This document shows positions 15,779 to 22,283 of a DNA stretch of 31,067 bases, one piece after another. Below the pieces are notes generated by a model that was given only the letters and a program-made list of their open reading frames with translations, did not search any database and was not told the DNA's origin. Position 1 is the first letter of the stretch, and each line of letters begins with the position of its first letter. The DNA lies in NCBI GenBank assembly GCA_038215095.1, contig JBBQRG010000037.1, positions 1 to 31,067 on the forward strand, given 5' to 3'. Made by a program: the position numbers and the translations under genes. This DNA comes from DATACN01 sp038215095 (lineage in GTDB: Bacteria; Actinomycetota; Thermoleophilia; Solirubrobacterales; Thermoleophilaceae).

Positions 15779-16567
15779 ATGCCGATCGGCAAGGCCGGTA
15801 ACCCCGTAAGCCACATCAGCCAGGCCTATCCCGACAGGGTCGAGGTGCGCGGCCGCGACCTCACCGGCGACCTTATGGGGCGGCTGAGCTTCAGCGAGTA
15901 CTTCCACCTGCTGTTCACGGGCGAGGAGCCCACCGAGGAGCAGCGCTTCTTTCTCGACCTGCTGCTCGTGGCGATCGCCGAGCACGGGATGATGCCCACG
16001 AACGTGGCGGCGCGAATGACGCTCGCCGCCGACCCCGGCTCGCTGCAGGGGGCCGTGGCGGCGGGCATCCTGGGCTGTGGTCCGGTCATCCTCGGCACCG
16101 CCGAGGCCTGCGCGCGGCTGTTGGAGACGGCGCAGGAGAAGGTCGCGGCGGGCGGCGCGCCCGCGGCCGTCGGCGCGGAGGTCGCGCGTGAGACTCACGC
16201 CTCCGGCGCCAAGCTGCCGGGCTTCGGCCACCCCGTGCACCGCCCCCTCGACCCGCGCGCGGAGCGGATCCTCGAGCTGGCGGACTCACGCAGGGCGAGC
16301 GGAGCCCACGTGCTGCTCGCGCGCTGCATCCGCGACGGCGTCGAAGAGGCCTGGGGCAAGCCGCTCACGATGAACGTGTCGATGCCGATCGCGGCCGTGA
16401 TGCTCGACCTCGGCTTCCCGTCCGCCGCGGTGAAGGCCGTGCCGATCCTCGCCCGCACGGGCGGGCTGCTCGCCCACCTCGCCGAGGAGCAGGAGATCCC
16501 GATTGGGTTCCTCATGGCGGGGAGTGCGGAGGAGGCGATCGAGTACGAGCCCGGGCCGGAGGGATGA
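15779..16567 (+). CDS. Citryl-CoA lyase-like short citrate-synthase-fold enzyme
   Basis: A 262-aa protein of the citrate synthase superfamily, far shorter than citrate synthase (about 370-430 aa). It resembles proteins annotated as citryl-CoA lyase, which cleave citryl-CoA-type thioesters to acetyl-CoA and a keto acid. Segments are ITVRGRD-like VEVRGRDLTGDLMGRLSFSE, LVAIAEHGMMPTNVAARMT, QGAVAAGILGCG and the catalytic-type GFGHPVHRPLDPRAERIL. Then come MNVSMPIAAVMLDLGFP and ARTGGLLAHLAEEQE. ATG 15779 is 26 nt after katA. Its stop overlaps the ligase ATG by 4 nt. The natural substrate is unknown. Confidence 0.75.
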   Translation: MPIGKAGNPVSHISQAYPDRVEVRGRDLTGDLMGRLSFSEYFHLLFTGEEPTEEQRFFLDLLLVAIAEHGMMPTNVAARMTLAADPGSLQGAVAAGILGCGPVILGTAEACARLLETAQEKVAAGGAPAAVGAEVARETHASGAKLPGFGHPVHRPLDPRAERILELADSRRASGAHVLLARCIRDGVEEAWGKPLTMNVSMPIAAVMLDLGFPSAAVKAVPILARTGGLLAHLAEEQEIPIGFLMAGSAEEAIEYEPGPEG

Positions 16568-17832
16568 ACGCGTCCGAGGTCGAGACCCGGCCCTGGCCGG
16601 AGCAGCTCGAGCTCGACGACGCCTCCTACCGCACCCAGCTCGCCTACCTGCTCGAGCGCTCGGCCTTCTACCGCGACAGGCTCCCGCCGGATGCAGGGGG
16701 CCTGGCGGACATCGTTGCGCTGCCGCTCACCGAGAAGCGCGAGATCAGGGATACGGTCACGCCCGAGAACCCTTTCGGTACGCACCTCTGTGCCGCGCCG
16801 GACGAGATCGTGCGCATCTACTCCACCAGCGGGACCACCGGCACGCCGAGCTACATCCCGCTCACGGCGGCCGACCTCGACAACTGGGTCACAGGCTCCG
16901 CGCGCAGCTACGCGGCCTCCGGCATCACAGCCGGCCAACGCGTCGTCAGCACCTACAACGCGGGTCCGTTCGTGGCCGGCGCGGCGCTGGCGTCCTTCGA
17001 CCGCCTCGGCCTCACCCATATTCCGGTCGGGACCGGCCAGACCGAGCGGCTGCTGACGGCGATCGAGCTGCTGCGACCCGAGGTCGCCGTGCTCACCCCC
17101 TCATACGCCGCATATCTGGTCGAGCGCGAGCCCGGCCTACGCGCCTCCAGCGTCGAGCGCGTGCTCGTGGCCGGAGAGCCCGGCGGCGGCGAGCCAGCCT
17201 TCCGGGCCCAGCTCGAAGAGGGCTGGGGCGCGCGCGTGACCGAGGCGATGGGCATTGGCGACATCGGCGTGTCGCTCTGGGGCGAGTGCGAGCAGCAGGA
17301 CGGCATGCACCTGGGCGCGCGCGGCTTCGTGCACCCCGAGCTAATCGACCCCGACACGGGCGCGGCGCTCGAGCTGGACGACGGCGCCACCGGCGAGCTC
17401 GTCCTCACGCACCTCCAGCACCGCGCGGCGCCGCTGCTGCGCTTTCGCACGCGCGACCACGTGGAGATCCGGACGAGCCCGTGCCGGTGCGGCCGAACGG
17501 GACCGCGGGTGCGCTGCATCGGGCGGACCGACGACATGCTGATCGTCCGCGGGGTGAACGTCTTCCCCTCGGCGGTGCGGGAGGTGGTGGGCGGCTTCGC
17601 CCCCGAAGTGAGCGGGCACATCCTCGTCAAGCCGCAGGCGGCCGGCGTGAAGCAGGAGCCCCCCGTGCCGGTGAGCGTCGAGCTGGCGCAGGGAGCAACG
17701 GCGGGTGACGCGCTCGCGGAGGCGATCCGCGAGACACTGCGCAGCGTGCTGGTGGTCCAGACACGGGTTGACCTCGTGCCGTGGGGGAGCCTGCAGCGCA
17801 GCGAGTACAAATCGAAGCTGGTGGAGCACTGA
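16564..17832 (+). CDS. Phenylacetate-CoA ligase-like (PaaK family) AMP-forming ligase
   Basis: Predicted to activate an aryl or acyl carboxylate to its CoA thioester through an acyl-adenylate. The P-loop STSGTTGTP is at about residues 88-96. Other core motifs are AVLTPSYAAYL, AGEPGGGEPAFRAQLEEGWG, EAMGIGDIGVSLWGEC, LVLTHLQHRAAPLLRFRTRDHVEI with CRCGRTGPRVRCIGRTDDMLIVRGVNVFP. The C-terminal Lys region is YKSKL. Length 422 aa fits PaaK (about 430). It is translationally coupled on both sides (ATGA with the lyase-like gene, TGATG with the VOC gene), implying a shared pathway. The substrate is not necessarily phenylacetate. Confidence 0.87.
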   Translation: MNASEVETRPWPEQLELDDASYRTQLAYLLERSAFYRDRLPPDAGGLADIVALPLTEKREIRDTVTPENPFGTHLCAAPDEIVRIYSTSGTTGTPSYIPLTAADLDNWVTGSARSYAASGITAGQRVVSTYNAGPFVAGAALASFDRLGLTHIPVGTGQTERLLTAIELLRPEVAVLTPSYAAYLVEREPGLRASSVERVLVAGEPGGGEPAFRAQLEEGWGARVTEAMGIGDIGVSLWGECEQQDGMHLGARGFVHPELIDPDTGAALELDDGATGELVLTHLQHRAAPLLRFRTRDHVEIRTSPCRCGRTGPRVRCIGRTDDMLIVRGVNVFPSAVREVVGGFAPEVSGHILVKPQAAGVKQEPPVPVSVELAQGATAGDALAEAIRETLRSVLVVQTRVDLVPWGSLQRSEYKSKLVEH

Positions 17833-18395
17833 TGAGAAAACTCCAGAGCCAGGGCGTGCACCACATCACCATCGTGGGAGCGGGCCGTCAGATCTCGATC
17901 GACTTCTGGGAGGGCGTGCTCGGCATGCCCTTCGTGTTCGAGCAGCCGAACCTCGACAACGAGTCGGAGAGCCATCTCTACTTCGACCCCGGGGACGGGC
18001 GGCTGATCACCGTCTTCACCGACGAGAGCCGCGACGGCGACTCGGAACGCACGCCCACCGACCCCGGCTGCGTGCACCACCTCGCGTTCGCGCTCTCGCA
18101 AGCGACCTTCCGCCAGGCCGTCGAACGGCTCGACGAGCGCGAGGTCCGGCACAGCGGGGTCAAGGACCGCGGCTTCATGGACTCGATCTACTTCGAGGAC
18201 CCGCTCGGCCTGCTGATCGAGCTGGCTTCGTATCGCTTCGAGCCACCCGTGGGCTTCACGCACGCGGAGGTCCTGCTCGAGGCGCACAAGATCCGGGTCG
18301 AGCGCGACGACTACAACATTGCCCCGGTCCACCTGGCCGATGCCATCGAGGCGCTCGTCGCGCGATCGAGGGAATCACTGTCGGATGATCGATAG
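17832..18395 (+). CDS. VOC-superfamily protein (glyoxalase/dioxygenase-like)
   Basis: A 187-aa vicinal-oxygen-chelate metalloenzyme. Two beta-alpha-beta-beta-beta modules are visible: QGVHHITIVGAGRQISIDFWEGVLGMPFVFEQPN and CVHHLAFALSQATFRQAVERLDE. Candidate metal ligands are the His of VHHIT, the His of VHHLAF and the Glu of GLLIELASYRF. ATG 17832 shares a base with the ligase stop. Such proteins act as ring-cleaving dioxygenases or glyoxalase/epimerase-like enzymes. Neighbouring CoA ligase and lyase genes point to breakdown of an aromatic or related acid, but this is inference. Confidence 0.85.
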   Translation: MRKLQSQGVHHITIVGAGRQISIDFWEGVLGMPFVFEQPNLDNESESHLYFDPGDGRLITVFTDESRDGDSERTPTDPGCVHHLAFALSQATFRQAVERLDEREVRHSGVKDRGFMDSIYFEDPLGLLIELASYRFEPPVGFTHAEVLLEAHKIRVERDDYNIAPVHLADAIEALVARSRESLSDDR

Positions 18396-18404
18396 GAGGA
18401 GTAG

Positions 18405-19087
18405 ATGGCCGCAAACAAGCTGAGCATCCTGACGCCGAGCGTGAACAACCTGACAGCCCGGATCTTCGTCCGGGCAGCGGGGCTGGAGTTCGAGGAAGTG
18501 GACGTCTGGGGCGCCAACGACACCCCGGAGTTCCTCGCCAAGGACCCGGCCCACCTCACGCCGCTGCTCGAAGAGGACGGCCTGCCGAAGGGCTCGCTTG
18601 GGAGAGCTGCGCGATCATGCAGTACCTCTGCAACAAGCACGGCCTCGACCAGTTCTACCCCACCGATCCCGGTGAGCGGGCCATGGTCGACAGCGCGATG
18701 TTCTACCTGATCGGCACCGTCTATCCGCTGCTGGCGCGGGCCACGTATCCCACGCTCGGCTTCCCCCAGTACCCAGGCGAGGCGGCCACGTCGGCGGCGG
18801 ACGACGCGACGAAGGCGAAGGCGGCCAAGGACGCCGAGGCGGCACTCGCTGAGCCGCTCGAGGCCTTCCAGGCGCACTTCCTCGACGGCAAGAAGTTCGT
18901 GGGCGGCGACTCACCGTCGATCGCCGACATCCGCTGGGCCGCGTCGCTCGAGTTCCTGCGCTCGATCGACTACGCCTTCCCGGACTGGGCCGAGGAGTTC
19001 ATGTCGGCGATGGAGTCGGCGCTGGGCGACGCCTATTCCGAGCCGGCGGGCGACGTGCGCGGCTTCGTGGCGCAGGCAAAGGGGTAG
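18405..19087 (+). pseudogene. Glutathione S-transferase-like protein, one-base frameshift
   Basis: Thioredoxin-fold plus helical GST-like protein of 227 aa if one base is restored. The first frame reads MAANKLSILTPSVNNLTARIFVRAAGLEFEEVDV to PLLEEDGLPKGSL. The second frame continues ES-CAIMQYLCNKHGLDQFYPTDPGERAMVD, then FLDGKKFVGGDSPSIADIRW (GST C-terminal N-capping/hydrophobic staple motif) and ends at 19087. One T is missing between 18599 and 18600; restoring it gives the standard SLWES-A motif. The ribosome site GGAGGAG is 4 nt before ATG 18405, and the gene follows the VOC gene by 9 nt. Substrate unknown; actinobacteria usually lack glutathione. Intact sequence on both sides favours either a very recent mutation or a consensus error. 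Confidence 0.8.
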
Positions 19088-19132
19088 CCAAGGCAGCGGA
19101 CCCTCGCGGGTCTGCAATAGTCACGCGCACGC

Positions 19133-19138
19133 TATAGT
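19133..19138 (+). promoter_or_regulatory. -10 element for a probably leaderless marR-MFS transcript
   Basis: TATAGT fits the bacterial -10 consensus. Transcription starting about 7 nt downstream would begin at or next to the ATG at 19146, giving a leaderless message. No Shine-Dalgarno precedes that ATG, which agrees. Confidence 0.5.
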
Positions 19139-19152
19139 TGCATGCATGCAAC
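19137..19152. promoter_or_regulatory. 16-bp perfect palindrome, probable MarR operator
   Basis: GTTGCATGCATGCAAC is an exact palindrome that overlaps the end of the -10 element and the start codon of the MarR-family gene. MarR dimers bind such palindromes, so binding here would block transcription of the regulator and the coupled exporter. The binding itself is inferred. Confidence 0.65.
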
Positions 19153-19595
19153 CTGTTGGCGTCGCCACCGACCAACTCACCGACGAGCTCGCGGACTTCC
19201 TGCGGCTGGCCATCCGGCCCGGCCAGGACGAGGCGCTGCGCCTTGCCGCGGAGCTCGACGTCTCCATGTCGCAGCTCCGCGCGCTGTTCCTGCTCGACGC
19301 CGACGAGACCGAGTACGCGATCCACGATCTCGCCGAGCGGATCGGGCTCTCGATGGGGGCGACGTCCCGCGCGCTCGACCACCTCGTCCGGGCCGGCTTC
19401 GTCACGCGCACCGAGAACGACGCCGACCGGCGCGTGAAGCGCATGGCGATCACCGCGAAGGGGAAGCGGGCGATGGCCGGGCTGGCAAGCGCGAAGCGCG
19501 CCGGCCTGCGCAGCTTCGTCGACGGGCTCGAGGACGGCGAGCGCGAGCAGCTGTCACGCGCCTTGGCCCCGGTGCTCGCGCGGCTGGGCTCATGA
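19146..19595 (+). CDS. MarR-family transcriptional regulator
   Basis: A 149-aa winged-helix repressor. The DNA-binding core is YAIHDLAERIGLSMGATSRALDHLVRAGFVTRTENDADRRVKRMAITAKGKRA, with the recognition helix SMGATSRALDHLV and the wing DADRRVKRM. The N-terminal helix DELADFLRLAIR and the C-terminal helices serve dimerisation. ATG 19146 (rather than 19142, out of frame) starts the family-typical sequence. Its stop overlaps the exporter ATG by 4 nt, and a perfect palindrome covers its start. This suggests autorepression and ligand-induced release of the exporter. Confidence 0.92.
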   Translation: MQPVGVATDQLTDELADFLRLAIRPGQDEALRLAAELDVSMSQLRALFLLDADETEYAIHDLAERIGLSMGATSRALDHLVRAGFVTRTENDADRRVKRMAITAKGKRAMAGLASAKRAGLRSFVDGLEDGEREQLSRALAPVLARLGS

Positions 19596-21148
19596 CGGAG
19601 GTAACAAAGCGCGAGGCGCGACCCATCTTCGCCGCCCTGATGCTCGGCATGCTGCTGGCCGCGCTCGACCAGACGATCGTGTCCACGGCGCTGCCCACGA
19701 TCGTCGGCGATCTCGGCGGCCTGTCCCACCTGTCGTGGGTGGTCACGAGCTACCTGCTGGCCACCACCGCCTCGACGCCGCTCTACGGAAAGCTCGGCGA
19801 CATGTACGGCCGCAAGCGCGTGTTCCAGGCGGCCATCCTCATCTTCCTGACCGGCTCGGTCCTGTCCGGCGCCTCCAACTCGCTCAGCGAGCTGATCGGC
19901 TTCCGCGCGCTGCAGGGCGTGGGCGCCGGCGGCCTGATGGTCGGCGCGCAGGCCATCATCGGCGACATCGTCCCGCCGCGCGAGCGCGGCCGCTACATGG
20001 GCCTGATCGGCGCGGTGTTCGCCGTCGCCTCGGTCGCCGGGCCGCTGTTGGGCGGCTTCTTCGTGGACAACCTGTCGTGGCGCTGGGTCTTCTACGTGAA
20101 CATGCCGATCGGCGCCATCGCGCTTACGGTCGTCGCGCTCAAGCTGCACCTGCCGCGGAGGCGGACTGAGCACAAGGTCGACTATCTCGGGGCCACGCTG
20201 CTCACAGCCGGAGTCAGCTCCGTGATCCTGCTCACCACGTGGGGCGGCAACGAGTACGCCTGGGGCTCGCCCACCATCCTCGGGCTCGGCGCCCTGGGCC
20301 TCGTCTTGCTGGCGGCGTTCGGCTGGCAGGAGCGCCGTGCGCAGGAGCCGATCATCCCGCTGAGCCTGTTCTCCAGCCGCGTCTTCTCGGTCGCGAGCGC
20401 GCTGGCCTTCTTGGTCGGCCTCGGCATGTTCGGCACGATCATCTTCATCCCGCTCTATCTCCAGCTCGTGTACGGCGCCAGCGCCACCAGCTCGGGCCTG
20501 CGCATGCTGCCCCTGATCATCGGGCTGCTGGTGGCGAGCGTCGCCTCAGGCCGGACAATCACCCGCATCGGGCGCTACCGTCCGTTCCCGATCGCCGGCA
20601 CGTTCGTGGTCAGCATCGGGATGTTCCTGCTCTCCCTGCTCACGGCGTCCACTCCCAGCTGGGTGGCGTCGCTCTACATGATGGTGGTCGGCGTCGGCCT
20701 CGGCCTGGTCATGCAGGTGCTGATCCTCGCGGTACAGAACGACGCGACGCGAGGGGCGATGGGAGTGGCCACGGCGTCCGCCACCTTCTTCCGCTCGATC
20801 GGCGGCTCGTTCGGCGTTGCCATCTTCGGGACGATCTTCGCGAGCCGGCTCGCCGGCCAGCTCAAGCAGCTGCCGGCTTCCCTGACGAGCCACCTCTCCG
20901 GCGGAGTCCACCTCGACCCGGCGCAGGCCAAGCGGCTTCCGCCCGCAGCCCACGAGGCGCTGCTGCAGGCATTCGCCAACGCGCTGCACGGCGTCTTCCT
21001 GTTCGGGCTCGGGTTCATGCTGCTGGCGTTCGCCCTCTCCTGGGCACTCAGGGAGGTGCCGCTCCGCGAGGACAGCGAGCGCACGGCCGTGGAGGAGGCA
21101 GCCACACCGTCCTCCGGCACGCCGGCCGAAGCCGTTCCGGTGCACTGA
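19592..21148 (+). CDS. DHA2-family (14-TM) MFS drug exporter
   Basis: Proton-driven multidrug efflux protein of the EmrB/QacA type in the cytoplasmic membrane, 518 aa. Motif D1 is LAALDQTIVSTALPTIVGDL at about residues 22-41, motif A is GKLGDMYGRKRVF, motif B is FRALQGVGAGG and motif C is GLIGAVFAVASVAGPLLGG. The 14 hydrophobic segments and the extracellular loop before the last helix (residues about 430-480) fit DHA2. It starts at ATG 19592, overlapping the marR stop. The substrate cannot be predicted; regulation by the adjacent MarR protein is likely. Confidence 0.93.
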   Translation: MTEVTKREARPIFAALMLGMLLAALDQTIVSTALPTIVGDLGGLSHLSWVVTSYLLATTASTPLYGKLGDMYGRKRVFQAAILIFLTGSVLSGASNSLSELIGFRALQGVGAGGLMVGAQAIIGDIVPPRERGRYMGLIGAVFAVASVAGPLLGGFFVDNLSWRWVFYVNMPIGAIALTVVALKLHLPRRRTEHKVDYLGATLLTAGVSSVILLTTWGGNEYAWGSPTILGLGALGLVLLAAFGWQERRAQEPIIPLSLFSSRVFSVASALAFLVGLGMFGTIIFIPLYLQLVYGASATSSGLRMLPLIIGLLVASVASGRTITRIGRYRPFPIAGTFVVSIGMFLLSLLTASTPSWVASLYMMVVGVGLGLVMQVLILAVQNDATRGAMGVATASATFFRSIGGSFGVAIFGTIFASRLAGQLKQLPASLTSHLSGGVHLDPAQAKRLPPAAHEALLQAFANALHGVFLFGLGFMLLAFALSWALREVPLREDSERTAVEEAATPSSGTPAEAVPVH

Positions 21149-21283
21149 CGCAAGTCCCCGCTATTTGCAGACAACCGCTGCCGGGGGTCCCCAAAAAGGC
21201 CGATAGCCGACCCCCGTCATCGGCGGTATAAGCCAGTGGCTGGGTCGGGCTTTCGGCCAACCAGCTGGGAAGGAGGTAGCGCC

Positions 21284-21517
21284 ATGTCTGGGGATACGAC
21301 ACCCACTGTGCTCGATGAGATACACGACCGGATCGTCGATCGCGGCGAGCCACTGGAACAGGTGGAGGACGAGTTGATCAACGCTGCCACGGGCCTGACC
21401 GACGACCAGCGGGCGGGGCTGTGGCTGTACGCGTGGTCGCTGCAGAGCTCCGCCCACCAGCGCTACGAGGCCCAGAGCTTCCTGAGGGAGCTCAACATCG
21501 CCGAGCGGGACGACTGA
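21284..21517 (+). CDS. Small conserved-looking hypothetical protein
   Basis: A 77-aa soluble acidic helical protein (MSGDTTPTVLDEIHDRIVDRGEPLEQ...). No family was recognised. ATG 21284 follows a strong ribosome site, GGAAGGAGG, with 8 nt spacing, which is the main reason to call it. Codon use (third-position GC) matches the neighbours. The next small gene begins 2 nt after its stop, so the pair is probably one unit. The preceding 135 bp contain a possible -10 (TATAAG at about 21227) and the short inverted repeat GCCGAT...ATCGGC. Confidence 0.75.
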   Translation: MSGDTTPTVLDEIHDRIVDRGEPLEQVEDELINAATGLTDDQRAGLWLYAWSLQSSAHQRYEAQSFLRELNIAERDD

Positions 21518-21519
21518 GG

Positions 21520-21765
21520 ATGGAAAACTCGGCCATCCTGGAGCTCGCCCGCTCCATGCGCAACGCCGTCGCGAGGCGCACGCAGGTCTCGCTGGAGGTT
21601 CTCGACAAGTACGACGAGGCGTTGCACGACCGCATCGACGCCGCGGCCGACTTCCTGCGAACGATCCACCGTGCCGACGAGGCATACGACCGCGCGGTGG
21701 CGGAAGCCCAGTACGCCTTCCGGCGCTCGTTCAACCCCGCCGAGACGAACGAGCCAAAGAGCTAG
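21520..21765 (+). CDS. Small helical hypothetical protein
   Basis: An 81-aa protein (MENSAILELARSMRNAVARRTQVSL...) that is almost entirely alpha-helical with heptad-like hydrophobic spacing (ILELARSMRNAV, VSLEVLDKYDEALHDRI, AADFLRTIHRADEAYDRAV), so a coiled coil or helical bundle is likely. No family was recognised. The start codon is 2 nt after the stop of the preceding 77-aa gene, whose end supplies GACTGAGGA as a ribosome site. The two may act together. Confidence 0.7.
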   Translation: MENSAILELARSMRNAVARRTQVSLEVLDKYDEALHDRIDAAADFLRTIHRADEAYDRAVAEAQYAFRRSFNPAETNEPKS

Positions 21766-21803
21766 CCCACGCCCGGAGGGGCGTAAGCTCGTGTCAGACG
21801 GAG

Positions 21804-22271
21804 ATGGTCGTACTCGGCATAGTGCTGTTGCTCGTAGGAGCCTGCCTGTTGGTGGCCGAGGCGCATGTGCCGGCCGGCTTCCTGGGCGCGGCGGGCGGCG
21901 TATCGCTCGCTGGCGGCGCCGCGCTCGCGATCGCCGGTGCCGGCGGCGGCCTCGCGATCATCCTTCCGGCGACGCTCGCCATCTGCGCGGGCGCCGGCCT
22001 GTGGCTCGCCCTGGTCGCCCGCAAGGCGCTGGGAGTGCAGGGGCGGCGCGCCCTGTCTGGCCGGGAGAGCCTCAGCGGCCGCCCCGGCGTGGTCCGCAAC
22101 TGGAGCGGACCGGACGGCCAGGTGTTCGTCGACGGCGCGCTCTGGCGAGCCCGGCGCAGCTGGGCGGACGACGAGGAAGCGCTCGAGAAGGGGGACACCG
22201 TCGTAGTGGAACGCGTGAGCGGCCTGACCCTCGGCGTCCGGCGCGCCGAGGGCTGGGAAGAGCCCTGGTGA
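21804..22271 (+). CDS. NfeD-like membrane protein
   Basis: A 155-aa protein with a membrane domain followed by a small OB-fold domain, the short NfeD (NfeD1b) type that usually partners a flotillin or membrane protease. Helices span about residues 2-20 (VLGIVLLLVGACLLVAEA), 24-46 and 48-70. AEAHVPAGFLGAAGG is the usual N-terminal motif. The OB part reads GRPGVVRNWSGPDGQVFVDGALWRARRSW followed by LEKGDTVVVERVSGLTLGVRR. ATG 21804 follows ACGGAG. No flotillin gene is in the window. Confidence 0.88.
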   Translation: MVVLGIVLLLVGACLLVAEAHVPAGFLGAAGGVSLAGGAALAIAGAGGGLAIILPATLAICAGAGLWLALVARKALGVQGRRALSGRESLSGRPGVVRNWSGPDGQVFVDGALWRARRSWADDEEALEKGDTVVVERVSGLTLGVRRAEGWEEPW

Positions 22272-22283
22272 CGGGGTCGGCGT

